A DNA stretch of 64,000 nt from IOR16 sp963521065 (GTDB taxonomy: Bacteria; Bacillota; Clostridia; Peptostreptococcales; Anaerovoracaceae): positions 124,001 through 188,000 of the forward strand of contig CAUQTI010000002.1 in NCBI GenBank assembly GCA_963521065.1, read 5' to 3'. The notes beneath the pieces were generated by a model, which was not told the DNA's origin, made no database searches, and saw only the letters and a list, made by a program, of their open reading frames with translations. This document shows positions 39,802 to 49,399 of this stretch, one piece after another (position 1 is the first letter of the stretch; each line of letters opens with the position of its first letter). The translations under genes and the position numbers were made by a program.

Positions 39802-41922
39802 TTATGCCTTTTTAATCTCGATATCCTCTAACCCTTTTCTCGTAAGATTAATTCGATTTTGGTTGTCAATTTCAGCGACTTTTACCGTGACGATATCACC
39901 AACATTCAAAATATCTTCTACTTTTTCTACGCGTTCTTTTGCCATCTTAGAAATATGGAGTAAACCTTCTTTTCCAGGAAGGATTTCAATAAAAGCACCG
40001 AATGCCATCAGGCGCATTACTTTTCCTTCATAAGTTACCCCAACTTCCACTTCTTTTACGAGAAGCTCTATGGATTTCACTGCAGCATCTGCCGATTCCA
40101 TATCCGGTGCCGCAATATAAACAAGACCATCATCATCGATATCAATTTTTACACCCGTTTCGGAGATAATACGGTTAATTGTCTTTCCTCCTGGTCCGAT
40201 AATTGTACGGATTTTATCCGGATGAACGTGCATGGATATAATTCTAGGTGCATAAGAAGACAGTTCATTTCTAGGAGTTTCAATTTCCTGCATCATTTGC
40301 TCCATGATGAACATTCTTCCGTCATGTGCCTGCTTCAATGCATCCTGCAAAATCTGTTTGGATAATCCATGTACTTTAATATCCATCTGAATCGCAGTAA
40401 CGCCTTTTTCAGTACCTGCAACCTTAAAGTCCATGTCTCCGAGGAAATCTTCCATTCCCTGGATATCGGAAAGAATCGCAATTTTACTGGAGCCGTCTTC
40501 CTGAACCCTCTCAATCAGGCCCATAGCAATACCAGCTACCGGTCTTTTAATCGGAACGCCTGCGTCCATTAACGCAAGGCAGCTTCCGCATACAGAGGCT
40601 TGAGACGTACTGCCGTTTGAAGACAATACTTCGGAAACCACACGAATCGCATAAGGAAATTCTTCAATGGAAGGTAATACTGGCAACAAAGCACGTTCTG
40701 CCAGAGCACCATGACCGATTTCACGTCTTCCCGGGCTTCGCATTGGTCTGGCTTCTCCCACGCTGTAAGGCGGGAAATTATAGTGATGCATGTAACGTTT
40801 TTGCACTTCATCACCAATTCCGTCAATGGTCTGCGCATCGCCCATTGCGCCTAAAGTAGCTACCGAAAGAACCTGTGTCTGCCCTCTTTTAAACAGCCCG
40901 GTTCCGTGTGTTCTAGGTAAAACACCCGTCTCACACCAAATCGGTCTTATTTCCGTCGTTTTACGGTTATCCGGACGAATCCCATCATCCAAAATAAGGC
41001 TTCTTACCTGTTCCTTTGTGATATTGTATAAAATCGCGGAAATATCTTTTGTATTTTCCGGATAAATTTCTGCGAAGTGTTCTTTAGTTTCTGTTTCTAC
41101 TGCATCCATATTGTCCAAGCGTTCCTGCTTATCGTAAGTCTGGATTGCAATTCTCATTTTTCCTTCTGCATATTCTCGAACGGCAACATCAATGTCTTCC
41201 GGAACGGTATATAAATTTAATTCTCTCTTTGGCTTTCCTACTTCCGCTACAATTTCTTCAATGAAAGCGACCAATTTTTTTATTTCTTCATGCCCCATCA
41301 TAATCGCCTCTAAAACGATTTCTTCCGGCACTTCGTTTGCACCCGCTTCTACCATCATAATCGCGTCTTTTGTACCTGAAACAACCAAATGCAAGTCGCT
41401 CTCATCGCGCTCCGCTTTCGTCGGATTCACAATAAAACGATCCCCGATTCTTCCAATCATAACCGATGCCGTCGGTCCGTCAAACGGAATATCCGAGATA
41501 GACAATGCCACCGATGAACCAATCATAGCCACAATTTCCGGTGCACAATCGCAGTCTACGCTCATTACAGTAGCTACAACCTGCACATCATTATAAAAGC
41601 CTTTTGGGAAAAGTGGACGAATCGGACGGTCAATCAAGCGAGAATTTAAAATTGCCTTTTCAGACGGTCTTCCCTCTCTTTTGATGAAACCTCCCGGAAT
41701 CTTACCAGCAGCATACATTCTTTCCTCATAGTCTACACTAAGCGGGAAAAAGTCAATGTCCTGTCTAGGAGCGGCAGAACAAGTTGCCGTTACATTTACA
41801 ACGGTGTCTCCATAGCGAAGCATGACCTGTCCGCTCGCCATTTCGCAGACCTTTCCAATTTCTAATTGCAGCAGGCGGCCGCCTAATGCTGTTTTAAACG
41901 TTCTGTAATCTTCAAATCTCAT
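39802..41922 (-). CDS. pnp: polyribonucleotide nucleotidyltransferase (PNPase)
   Basis: PNPase degrades RNA 3' to 5' by phosphorolysis and can add tails. The 706-residue protein has two RNase PH domains (about 5-215 and 315-545), with the second carrying VSEVLSSNGSTSQASVCG and DIQGMEDFLGDMDFKVAG. A KH domain (about 555-615; IIGPGGKTINRI) and an S1 domain (about 620-690) complete it. It follows rpsO, separated by a terminator and a large stem-loop in the pnp leader, which suggests regulation at the RNA level. Confidence 0.98.
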   Translation of the reverse strand: MRFEDYRTFKTALGGRLLQLEIGKVCEMASGQVMLRYGDTVVNVTATCSAAPRQDIDFFPLSVDYEERMYAAGKIPGGFIKREGRPSEKAILNSRLIDRPIRPLFPKGFYNDVQVVATVMSVDCDCAPEIVAMIGSSVALSISDIPFDGPTASVMIGRIGDRFIVNPTKAERDESDLHLVVSGTKDAIMMVEAGANEVPEEIVLEAIMMGHEEIKKLVAFIEEIVAEVGKPKRELNLYTVPEDIDVAVREYAEGKMRIAIQTYDKQERLDNMDAVETETKEHFAEIYPENTKDISAILYNITKEQVRSLILDDGIRPDNRKTTEIRPIWCETGVLPRTHGTGLFKRGQTQVLSVATLGAMGDAQTIDGIGDEVQKRYMHHYNFPPYSVGEARPMRSPGRREIGHGALAERALLPVLPSIEEFPYAIRVVSEVLSSNGSTSQASVCGSCLALMDAGVPIKRPVAGIAMGLIERVQEDGSSKIAILSDIQGMEDFLGDMDFKVAGTEKGVTAIQMDIKVHGLSKQILQDALKQAHDGRMFIMEQMMQEIETPRNELSSYAPRIISMHVHPDKIRTIIGPGGKTINRIISETGVKIDIDDDGLVYIAAPDMESADAAVKSIELLVKEVEVGVTYEGKVMRLMAFGAFIEILPGKEGLLHISKMAKERVEKVEDILNVGDIVTVKVAEIDNQNRINLTRKGLEDIEIKKA

Positions 41923-41955
41923 GTACTAAAACCTTTCCTTTCAATTGTTTAATCA

Positions 41956-42022
41956 GGTCCGGCTTGACAAGTTAACCTATTGCTGATTTTTCAATCAATA
42001 AGTTAAGTTCTCAAGCCTGACC
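41956..42022 (-). promoter_or_regulatory. 27-bp stem-loop in the pnp 5' leader
   Basis: Arms 41956-41982 and 41996-42022 are complementary at 23 of 27 positions around a 13-base loop, ending 33 bases before the pnp start. No T-run follows. The position recalls the E. coli pnp leader hairpin that RNase III cuts and PNPase itself regulates, but homology is not shown. Confidence 0.7.
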
Positions 42023-42056
42023 CGCACCCGATTTAAAAACTGTATTCTCTCTATTT

Positions 42057-42088
42057 ATATAGCAGGAAAGCTTTATTTCCTGCTATAT
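42057..42088 (-). promoter_or_regulatory. 13-bp perfect hairpin between rpsO and pnp
   Basis: ATATAGCAGGAAA pairs with TTTCCTGCTATAT around a 6-base loop. No T-run follows in the minus direction, so it is more likely a processing or protective hairpin than a terminator. Confidence 0.6.
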
Positions 42089-42119
42089 AAAAAAGCGAGG
42101 TTGGTTCCCCGCCTTTTTT
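42089..42119 (-). terminator. rpsO terminator
   Basis: On the minus strand an A6-rich stem with a GC core (one bulge) is followed by TTTTTT, directly after the rpsO stop. Read-through would supply pnp. Confidence 0.75.
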
Positions 42120-42123
42120 CTGA

Positions 42124-42390
42124 TTATTTTCTTAATCCAAGACGCGCAATCAAATTTCTGTATCTTTCTACATCCTTGGATTTCAAGTAGCCTAGAAGGT
42201 TTCTTCTCTGTCCTACCATCTTTAAAAGACCTCTTCTTGAGTGGAAGTCTTTTTTGTGAATTTTTAAATGCTCATTCAAATCGTTGATTCTGTAAGTCAG
42301 AACTGCAACCTGAACCTCAGGAGACCCCGTATCCCCTTCATGAGTTTTGTACTCATCGATAATTTCTGCTTTTTTTACTTGTGTAATCAT
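42124..42390 (-). CDS. rpsO: 30S ribosomal protein S15
   Basis: The 88-residue S15 binds 16S rRNA helices 20-22 early in 30S assembly. The full family pattern is present (DTGSPEVQVAVLTYRI, HKKDFHSRRGLLKMVGQRR, YLKSKDVERYRNLI). GGAG precedes the ATG. A promoter inside the end of ribF drives it, followed by a leader of about 80 bases that may hold an S15 autoregulatory structure, although I could not define one with confidence. Confidence 0.98.
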   Translation of the reverse strand: MITQVKKAEIIDEYKTHEGDTGSPEVQVAVLTYRINDLNEHLKIHKKDFHSRRGLLKMVGQRRNLLGYLKSKDVERYRNLIARLGLRK

Positions 42391-42479
42391 AATAATTCTC
42401 CTTTTCTAATTCACCTGCAACCGGGTATCGCGTCGGAGATTCGCACCACTCAGTCATAGGTATTATTTTTTTACACTCT

Positions 42480-42509
42480 ATGATACCATGTTATAGAAAG
42501 GTTTGTAAA
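42480..42509 (-). promoter_or_regulatory. promoter of rpsO
   Basis: On the minus strand TTTACA (42504-42509), an 18-base spacer and TATCAT (42480-42485) are present. The -35 lies in the last codons of ribF. Confidence 0.6.
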
Positions 42510-43447
42510 GGTTTATTTTCCTGCATTTTACTGTGAAATTGCCGTGCGGTCAGACAATCTCTCTGAATCTGCTCACTTAAATCCTTTACATCTTTAAATT
42601 TATGCTCATTTCGTATTTTTTTAAGAAATTCAACCCGTATTTCTTTGCCATAGATGTCTTTATTAAAATCAAACATATGAGTTTCAATATTTCGTTTTTC
42701 TACTCCAATTGTGGGCTTTAGGCCTACATTTGTAATGCTGTGATAGCAGATGCCATTATAAGTGCAGTTTGTAATGTATACACCGTTTGCCGGTGTTACC
42801 ATAGTCTCGTCAATCGTAATATTCGAGGTTGGAAAACCAATGGTTCTTCCGATGCGGTTGCCTACAACCACCGTTCCGCCGATCCCGTAATATCTTCCCA
42901 TATAGAGCTTACAGTTTTCTACGTCACCTTCTGCAATCAAGTTTCTTATTAATGTACTGCTTACCACGTCTCCATTGATTTTATAAGGCTCAAGAACATG
43001 GATTCCATAATCATACTTTAAACCTTGCTGCATTAGTATTTCCGGATTTCCTTGTGCTTTATACCCAAATCGATGATTAAATCCACAGTACGCTTCTTTC
43101 ATTCGAAATGTATTTACAAGAAGCTCCTGTATAAACTCATTTGGGCTCATGCATTGAATGTGTTCATCAAAATCAATCGAAAACAAATAATTTACACCCA
43201 GAGCTTTTAATATTCGAATTTTATCTTCAAAGTACAAGATATTCTTAATTAAGGGAGTTCCGGAAAGTACGTTTTTAGGATGGTTCGTAAAGGTGAAGAC
43301 CGCACTTTTTAAACCTGCAATCTTCGCACTTTTCACGGTACGCCGAATCAGCTCTTGATGCCCCTTGTGAATCCCGTCAAAGTTTCCCAGAGCAATTACT
43401 GTAGGCTGTATCTCTTTTATTTCTTCTAGTTTTGTAAATACTTTCAT
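42491..43447 (-). CDS. ribF: bifunctional riboflavin kinase/FAD synthetase
   Basis: RibF phosphorylates riboflavin to FMN and adenylates FMN to FAD. The 318-residue protein has an N-terminal FAD-synthetase domain (GNFDGIHKGHQELI, 22-35) and a C-terminal flavokinase domain (about 185-305) with VGNRIGRTIGFPTSNI. The order truB-ribF-rpsO is the standard Firmicutes arrangement; it overlaps truB by four bases. Confidence 0.97.
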   Translation of the reverse strand: MKVFTKLEEIKEIQPTVIALGNFDGIHKGHQELIRRTVKSAKIAGLKSAVFTFTNHPKNVLSGTPLIKNILYFEDKIRILKALGVNYLFSIDFDEHIQCMSPNEFIQELLVNTFRMKEAYCGFNHRFGYKAQGNPEILMQQGLKYDYGIHVLEPYKINGDVVSSTLIRNLIAEGDVENCKLYMGRYYGIGGTVVVGNRIGRTIGFPTSNITIDETMVTPANGVYITNCTYNGICYHSITNVGLKPTIGVEKRNIETHMFDFNKDIYGKEIRVEFLKKIRNEHKFKDVKDLSEQIQRDCLTARQFHSKMQENKPLQTFL

Positions 43448-44442
43448 TTGTAAAACACCTTATCTGCAACGTACCGTTTTGCTTGGGGCTCATAGAATAC
43501 AACTCCAAGAAACGTCTTTTCTGCATAAACCTTATACGCATGATAATAATTTTGCCGTATTCCCAAATATTCTATACGGCGCTCGATTTTATTCATTTCA
43601 TAATCTTCAAATGGTCTCTTTAATACATTCACATCTTTGTCAATTAAATATCCGCCATTTAAAAACCATTTTTCTCTTCCCTCTGCCAGTAATAAACTTC
43701 CGAAATACTGGAGCGGATACTCCGTAGGAATTCGATATTCATTTGCCGTTTCTTCCTCTAGCTTTCCACTCGCAGTGCTGTCTGCCCATCTTTGCAACTC
43801 CTCAATTGTTACAGAATTGCCCAGGTGAAAAGCACCGCTCTGCAATCTCAGCAGGAAGCTCATCGTTGCACCGCATCCGAGTGCCTCACCTAGGTCCTGA
43901 CAAATCGTGCGTATGTACGTTCCTTTTGAACAAACTACTTCAATTACGGCTCGTCTGCTTTCTTGATGATAAGAAAGCAGCTTTATATCAGAAATAACAA
44001 CAGGGCGGCTTTTGATTTCTACACTTTCCCCTGCTCTTGCATACTCATAAAGGCGTTTTCCATCGACACGCAAAGCAGAATATTTAGGAGGGGTTTGTCG
44101 TATATATCCTTTAAAACGACTTAATTCAAACTGAATCTGTTCAAAGGTAACGGCCATCGCCTCCGTAAGTCTTGATGCGGTTACCGTTCCCCAAATGTCC
44201 TGTGTATCTGTCTCAATTCCAAGCTGCATTTCACAGCGATATCTCTTTTCATCTAAATCAAGATATTCATTAATTCTGGCAGCACTTCCAATGCATAAAG
44301 GAAGCACACCGACTGCGCAGGGGTCCAGGGTCCCTGTATGCCCAATCCGCTTTATTCCTGTAAGACGGCGGAGCATGGAGACACCATCATGAGAAGTCAT
44401 CCCTGCAGGTTTCAACAGATTGATGATTCCATCCTTTATCAT
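43444..44442 (-). CDS. truB: tRNA pseudouridine55 synthase TruB
   Basis: TruB makes pseudouridine at position 55 of the T-loop in all elongator tRNAs. The 332-residue protein has the catalytic motif HTGTLDPCAVGVLPLCIG with Asp40, and the C-terminal region (about 240-332) where a PUA-like domain usually lies. It overlaps both neighbours by four bases (ATGA). Confidence 0.96.
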   Translation of the reverse strand: MIKDGIINLLKPAGMTSHDGVSMLRRLTGIKRIGHTGTLDPCAVGVLPLCIGSAARINEYLDLDEKRYRCEMQLGIETDTQDIWGTVTASRLTEAMAVTFEQIQFELSRFKGYIRQTPPKYSALRVDGKRLYEYARAGESVEIKSRPVVISDIKLLSYHQESRRAVIEVVCSKGTYIRTICQDLGEALGCGATMSFLLRLQSGAFHLGNSVTIEELQRWADSTASGKLEEETANEYRIPTEYPLQYFGSLLLAEGREKWFLNGGYLIDKDVNVLKRPFEDYEMNKIERRIEYLGIRQNYYHAYKVYAEKTFLGVVFYEPQAKRYVADKVFYK

Positions 44443-45419
44443 AAAGAGTTTCCTCTCGTCAATTCTTCTTCAACAGCTTCGATTATTATTTTTTTTGCTT
44501 CTTCCATAGGAAGGTGAAGTGTACAACCGGCTGCCTTTATATGACCGCCGCCTTGAAATTTCCGGGCAATATTTACAACATTTCCATCGCTTTTTGCCCG
44601 CAGGCTTACTTTTATCAATTCACGTGCTTTTTCTTTAAAAAGAACGGCAACTTCAATGCCTTCTATGCTTTTTAACGTATCTATAATGCCTTCAGTTTCT
44701 TCCATCGATGCGTGATTTTCCTCAAGCATTTCTTGTGTAACACACACAAGGCCGGCTTTCCCGCCGCAAAAAATATGCATATTTTTCAGTGCATTTGCAG
44801 AAAGTGCAACTCGTTCTCTGCGCACATTCTCATAAATCTCAACACATACTTTTGCATGATTTAACCCCTTGCTGTATAAATCTGCAACAATCAAATGGGT
44901 TCGACGCGTTGTATTAGAGTAGCGGAAGTTCCCCGTATCCGTTGTAATCGCCGTATAAAGTGCATCTGCAATCAACGGGGTAATATCCCATTCCATCGTT
45001 TTCAATAAATCGTAAATAATCTCGCCGGTTGCGGCAGCTTCTGGATCGATATAATTATAATCTGAAAAAGGATTTGCTGTCATATGGTGATCGAGGCAAA
45101 TCGTTACATTCCCTTTGAAGTACAAATCTTTCCGTTTTTCAAAGCGGCCTGTATCGCTGCAATCAATCGCAATCGATACATCAAATGCTTCAAACGAAAG
45201 CTCTTCTCTTACGCAAAATTCACGAGAAAGAAAAGAAAGAAATGCAGGCACTTCATCCTCCAATACGATGTAGGACTCTTTACCCAGATTTCTTAAAGCA
45301 GAGCAGAGTGCGACTGCTGAACCGTAAGCGTCTCCATCCATTTGCATGTGAGGAAATAAAAAAATACGATTTGCGTTCAGCAGTTGCGCTCCAATTTCTT
45401 TAAATGTATCATTTCTCAT
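44439..45419 (-). CDS. nrnA: DHH-family bifunctional oligoribonuclease/pAp phosphatase NrnA
   Basis: NrnA degrades very short RNAs and removes the 3' phosphate of pAp. The 326-residue protein has the DHH domain (AIDCSDTGRFE and CLDHHMTANP with the manganese-binding DHH) and a C-terminal DHHA1 domain ending in GGGHIKAAGCTLHLP. It lies between rbfA and truB, its common place in Firmicutes, overlapping both by four bases. Confidence 0.95.
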   Translation of the reverse strand: MRNDTFKEIGAQLLNANRIFLFPHMQMDGDAYGSAVALCSALRNLGKESYIVLEDEVPAFLSFLSREFCVREELSFEAFDVSIAIDCSDTGRFEKRKDLYFKGNVTICLDHHMTANPFSDYNYIDPEAAATGEIIYDLLKTMEWDITPLIADALYTAITTDTGNFRYSNTTRRTHLIVADLYSKGLNHAKVCVEIYENVRRERVALSANALKNMHIFCGGKAGLVCVTQEMLEENHASMEETEGIIDTLKSIEGIEVAVLFKEKARELIKVSLRAKSDGNVVNIARKFQGGGHIKAAGCTLHLPMEEAKKIIIEAVEEELTRGNSL

Positions 45420-45859
45420 GGTTTCACCGATTCTGAATCTGCCGGATGCTGCTCTTTCTTTTCTTCTGGATTTTCATCCTCGTGCTTAATGTCTAATTTA
45501 GCAATTACTTTTTCCATATGCAGCCCATATTCCATAGATGTATCAAACTTAAATATTAATTCCGGTATATGGCGAAGTTTTACCTGCCGCCCAATTTCAT
45601 TCCGAATGCGACCTTTTGATTTGCGAAATGCAAGAAGCACATCTTCCTTTTCCTCTTCCGATAACTCTGGATCGGAAGAAAAATTCATCGCTGTGATATA
45701 AAGAGTGGCGTAACTGCCGTCGGAAGTCACATCAACAGCAGATACACTCAGCATTCCTTTAAACCTGGGGTCCTTCAATTCTTTTAAAAGCATTGCGCTC
45801 ACAATTCTTCGAATCTCTTCTCCAAGCCTTCCCGCGCGATAACCTTTCCCCATAATCAT
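45416..45859 (-). CDS. rbfA: ribosome-binding factor A
   Basis: RbfA is a single KH-fold protein that assists 16S rRNA 5'-end maturation and cold growth. The 147-residue protein shows the family pattern (RLGEEIRRIVSAMLLKELKDPR near the start and RNEIGRQVKLRHIPELIFKFD). A Glu/Lys-rich tail beyond about residue 125 is extra to the core fold. It lies four bases after infB and overlaps nrnA by four. Confidence 0.97.
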   Translation of the reverse strand: MIMGKGYRAGRLGEEIRRIVSAMLLKELKDPRFKGMLSVSAVDVTSDGSYATLYITAMNFSSDPELSEEEKEDVLLAFRKSKGRIRNEIGRQVKLRHIPELIFKFDTSMEYGLHMEKVIAKLDIKHEDENPEEKKEQHPADSESVKP

Positions 45860-45863
45860 CCTC

Positions 45864-48788
45864 TTACTTTCTTTCTATTTCCTCCATTTTGAACGCTTCA
45901 ATGATATCAAGCTCCTTCAAATCGTTATAGTTTTCAATTCCGATACCACATTCATATCCCGTAGCGACTTCTTTTGCATCATCCTTAAAGCGCTTCAATG
46001 AAGAAATTTTTCCTTCATGAATTACAATGCCATCTCGAACAAGTCGAATCTCAGCATTTCTTTGTACTTTTCCTTCTAAAACATAAGCACCTGCAATGAT
46101 TCCTACACCAGGAACCTTAAAGGTTTCTCTTACTTCTATCTTACCCATTACGACTTCTTTAAATACTGGGTCAAGCATTCCTTTCATTGCGGATTCGATG
46201 TCATCAATTACCTCATAAATAATGCGGTAAGTTCGTATTTCTACGCCTTCACGTTCTGCCATAGACGAAACCGCCGTACTTGGACGCACATTAAACCCAA
46301 TGACAATTGCGTTAGAGGTATTCGCAAGCATGATGTCAGATTCAGTCACTGTACCAACACCAGTATGGATAATGCGTACCTTTACATTTTCATTCTTAAG
46401 CTTTTCAAGCGAAGTCGTCAATGCGCCTACAGAACCTTGTACGTCTGCCTTGATAATTAAGTTAAGCTCTTTCACTTCACCTTCTTCAATCTGACTGAAG
46501 AGCTGTTCCAAGGTTACGCTGGAATTTCTAGCCATGACTTCTTCACGCATTTTCGTTCTTCTGTTTTCTGCGATTTCTCTTGCGAGCTTATCCTGACGAA
46601 CCGCATTAAATTCGTCGCCTGCTTCAGGCACTTCGGTCAATCCTAAGATTTCTACCGCCGTCGCCGGACCGGCTTTTCCGATAGAATCACCCTTAAAATT
46701 CGTCATTGCACGGATTCTTCCGCTTGAAGTACCTGCAACAACGGACATTCCTGCTTTCAAAGTACCGTTCAATACCAATAAGGTCGCAACCGGTCCTTTT
46801 GTCTTATCCAGGCGAGCTTCAATTACAGTTCCCATTGCTAAACGGGTCGGATTTGCTTTTAATTCCAAAACTTCCGCTTGAAGCAATACCATTTCTAAAA
46901 GATTCACAATTCCTTCGCCGGATTTTGCTGAAACAGGAACACAAATGGTATCACCGCCCCAGTCTTCCACTAAAATACCGTGCTCCGTTAAATCTTGTTT
47001 TACACGCTCCGGATTTGCACCCGGTTTATCCATTTTATTGATTGCTACAATAATCGGCACACCTGCCGCTCTTGCATGGCTTATCGATTCAATCGTCTGT
47101 GGTTTTACACTATCGTCTGCAGCAACAACAAGAATTGCTATATCCGTCACATTTGCGCCGCGTGCACGCATCGCAGTAAAGGCTTCATGTCCAGGCGTAT
47201 CAAGGAATACGATTTTATTTCCATTTAATACAACCTCAGAAGCTCCTATATGCTGTGTGATTCCACCTGCTTCTCTATCTGTAACACTGGTCTTTCGAAT
47301 CGCATCTAACAAAGATGTCTTTCCGTGGTCAACGTGTCCCATTACCGTAATAATTGGCGGACGTGCTTTCAGATCTTCTTCTTTATCTTCAAAGAGTTCT
47401 AATCCCTCTTCAACAATCTCTTCGTCTACTTTGCCGACTACAATATTAACTCCCAGCTCGGTTCCCAAAAGAACTGCTGTGTCTTCGTCAATATTTTGAT
47501 TGATGTTTGCCATAATTCCAAGCTTCATTAATGCCATAATAAGCTGAGACGTTGATTTTTCTATTTGCTCAGCCAAACCTTTTACGGTAATCGGAACGGT
47601 AATGATCTTCGTGCCTACTGGAAGTTCTTCTGTTTCAATGATGTTCTCTTCTACTTGATTTGCCAGCTTTTCCGCCTTATTCTTCTTGTGCTTTTTCGGC
47701 GTCGTCTTCGTCAAATCCAAAGGCTTTGGATTTTTAAAATGCGGGCCTTTGTCAAATTCTTTTTTATGCTCATTTTTCCCGCTTTGTTTTTTATTGCGAG
47801 ATGGCTTGGTTACCAAAACTTCGCTATCAGAAGTCGTGCGCTCCTTACCCGGAGCTCTGTCTTTTTGCGCATGGTTTGGCGTGTAATTTCCTCTGCTTGC
47901 AGGGCGTTCGCCTCGATCAGTACGTCCGGCTTCCCCTCCATCTTTTCTCTCATATCGTGGAGATTGATTACTCCCATTTCTAGGTGCTTGACTATTCCCA
48001 TAACGTGGAGCTTGATTATTTCCAGGTCTAGGTGCCTGCCCGTTTCCGGTTCTTGGCCCTCTATTCTGTCGGTCGCGCTGACCGTCTCTATAGGAATCAT
48101 TTCTTCTCACTTCAGGAGATTTTTTCTCATTCTGCTGTGCCAGCTTTTCTGCCTGTGCCTTCTTCTTGGCTTCAAGCTCTGCTTTTTCTTCTGCTTCCTT
48201 CGTGATTTGCACGTTTGTTTTTATAATTTTAAATTTCTGTGGTTCTGGCCGCCCCATAATCTGCGCAGCTGTAACCGGTGCTTCTTCTTTTTTTGCTACC
48301 ACTTTTTCCTCATTCTTACTTTCATTTTGTGGGGTTGCTTTTTCTTCCACTTTCTCTTCTACAGCAATGGTTTGCGGTACAGCATTTTTAGGCATAGGTT
48401 TCCCCTGCAGCATTGTTTTTCCGTTCGGTGCAATGACAGTTTTCGCCATACTTCTGTCTTGTGAAGCTTTATTTGTTGATGCAGCGGTTTCTTCTCTCAC
48501 CGGTGCTTTTTTTTGTGTTGTCTTCTCTGCAATTTTGTTTTCCGGCTTTGATGTTGGTTTTGTAGTCACCTTTGCTTCTCCTTCTTTTTTCGACACTTCT
48601 GCTCCCTCTGCTGCATGATCGGTTATTTTTTTCCCATGTGCTATCGTATTCTTTATTGCCGCTGCGTCTTCCTCTTCGATGACGCTCATATGAGTCTTTA
48701 CTTTTATTCCCATGGACTTGATCTTTTCTAACATTTCTTTGTTCGCCAAGTTCAATTCCTTTGCCAGTTCATATACTCTTTTTGACAT
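45864..48788 (-). CDS. infB: translation initiation factor IF-2
   Basis: IF-2 is the GTPase that brings initiator tRNA to the ribosome. The 974-residue protein starts at ATG 48788 (MSKRVYELAKELN), placed after AAGGAGG; upstream in-frame codons have no such site. It has an N-terminal IF2N domain, a long Lys/Glu/Ala- and then Gly/Arg/Asn-rich linker (about 60-395), and a second IF2N segment. The G domain has GHVDHGKTSLL near 481-491, and domains II-IV follow. The low-complexity linker contains several imperfect RPGNNQAPRYGNSQAPR-like repeats. Confidence 0.97.
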   Translation of the reverse strand: MSKRVYELAKELNLANKEMLEKIKSMGIKVKTHMSVIEEEDAAAIKNTIAHGKKITDHAAEGAEVSKKEGEAKVTTKPTSKPENKIAEKTTQKKAPVREETAASTNKASQDRSMAKTVIAPNGKTMLQGKPMPKNAVPQTIAVEEKVEEKATPQNESKNEEKVVAKKEEAPVTAAQIMGRPEPQKFKIIKTNVQITKEAEEKAELEAKKKAQAEKLAQQNEKKSPEVRRNDSYRDGQRDRQNRGPRTGNGQAPRPGNNQAPRYGNSQAPRNGSNQSPRYERKDGGEAGRTDRGERPASRGNYTPNHAQKDRAPGKERTTSDSEVLVTKPSRNKKQSGKNEHKKEFDKGPHFKNPKPLDLTKTTPKKHKKNKAEKLANQVEENIIETEELPVGTKIITVPITVKGLAEQIEKSTSQLIMALMKLGIMANINQNIDEDTAVLLGTELGVNIVVGKVDEEIVEEGLELFEDKEEDLKARPPIITVMGHVDHGKTSLLDAIRKTSVTDREAGGITQHIGASEVVLNGNKIVFLDTPGHEAFTAMRARGANVTDIAILVVAADDSVKPQTIESISHARAAGVPIIVAINKMDKPGANPERVKQDLTEHGILVEDWGGDTICVPVSAKSGEGIVNLLEMVLLQAEVLELKANPTRLAMGTVIEARLDKTKGPVATLLVLNGTLKAGMSVVAGTSSGRIRAMTNFKGDSIGKAGPATAVEILGLTEVPEAGDEFNAVRQDKLAREIAENRRTKMREEVMARNSSVTLEQLFSQIEEGEVKELNLIIKADVQGSVGALTTSLEKLKNENVKVRIIHTGVGTVTESDIMLANTSNAIVIGFNVRPSTAVSSMAEREGVEIRTYRIIYEVIDDIESAMKGMLDPVFKEVVMGKIEVRETFKVPGVGIIAGAYVLEGKVQRNAEIRLVRDGIVIHEGKISSLKRFKDDAKEVATGYECGIGIENYNDLKELDIIEAFKMEEIERK

Positions 48789-48810
48789 AGAATACACCTC
48801 CTTCTCTTTT

Positions 48811-49122
48811 TCAATCCATTTTGTTATCCAATTCCTTTCCAATAATTTGGGCAAAATGGTTATCTGTAATACCAAATATCCCTTTGTCATTCTCTCCGGT
48901 CAGTTTTGACAATCTATCCTTTGTTCCATAAATCTTCATTGGAATATTCCTTGCTTTTGCTAGTTCTATAAATTTATTTTTAGTGTTTTCAGAGACATCC
49001 TCAGTAATCAGCAATAATTTTAACTGTTTTTTCTTTGCCGCATAGATACAAGTATTGTATCCGGAAATCAAATTTCTTGATTTCTTAGCAAAGCCCAAAT
49101 ACGCATCAATCTTTGACTTCAT
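48811..49122 (-). CDS. ylxQ: L7Ae/L30e-family RNA-binding protein YlxQ
   Basis: The 103-residue protein is a K-turn-binding L7Ae-type protein (LGFAKKSRNLISGYNTC near the start, IEKELDNKMD at the end). It sits in its standard position between ylxR and infB. The start overlaps ylxR by 17 bases with GAGGAA inside the ylxR coding region. Its exact RNA target is not established. Confidence 0.92.
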   Translation of the reverse strand: MKSKIDAYLGFAKKSRNLISGYNTCIYAAKKKQLKLLLITEDVSENTKNKFIELAKARNIPMKIYGTKDRLSKLTGENDKGIFGITDNHFAQIIGKELDNKMD

Positions 49123-49384
49123 AACTTTTCAGTTCCTCAAAAACACGGTCTAATTCCTCTTCTTTGATTGCAATACCTAAATTTCTTCCAATTGCTTTTT
49201 TCTTCTTTGCCAGGTCAAAGCAGTTCCCGTTGGGGCATAAGTAAACACCTCTGCCGTTTGATTTTCCAGTTCTGTCTATGTGCAAGGACTGCTCATTTTC
49301 AACAACAATACGAATCAATTCGCGTTTTGGCTTAGATTCCATACAGCCAACGCATCTTCTCATTGGTATTTTTTTTACTTTCAT
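49106..49384 (-). CDS. rnpM: YlxR/RnpM, RNase P modulator family
   Basis: The 92-residue protein has the YlxR signature MRRCVGCMESKPKRELIRIV followed by GRGVYLCPNGNCFDLAKKKK. In Bacillus the YlxR protein has been reported to bind RNase P RNA and modulate its activity (RnpM). It follows nusA by 15 bases and has AGAAGG before the ATG. Confidence 0.93.
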   Translation of the reverse strand: MKVKKIPMRRCVGCMESKPKRELIRIVVENEQSLHIDRTGKSNGRGVYLCPNGNCFDLAKKKKAIGRNLGIAIKEEELDRVFEELKSYEVKD

Positions 49385-49399
49385 ATACGCATACCTTCT

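Noticed and set aside
47565..48464. 299-codon frame opposite infB
   Set aside because: Long only because the repetitive IF-2 linker lacks stops on the complement; very high Phe/Cys/Arg content, no ribosome-binding site.
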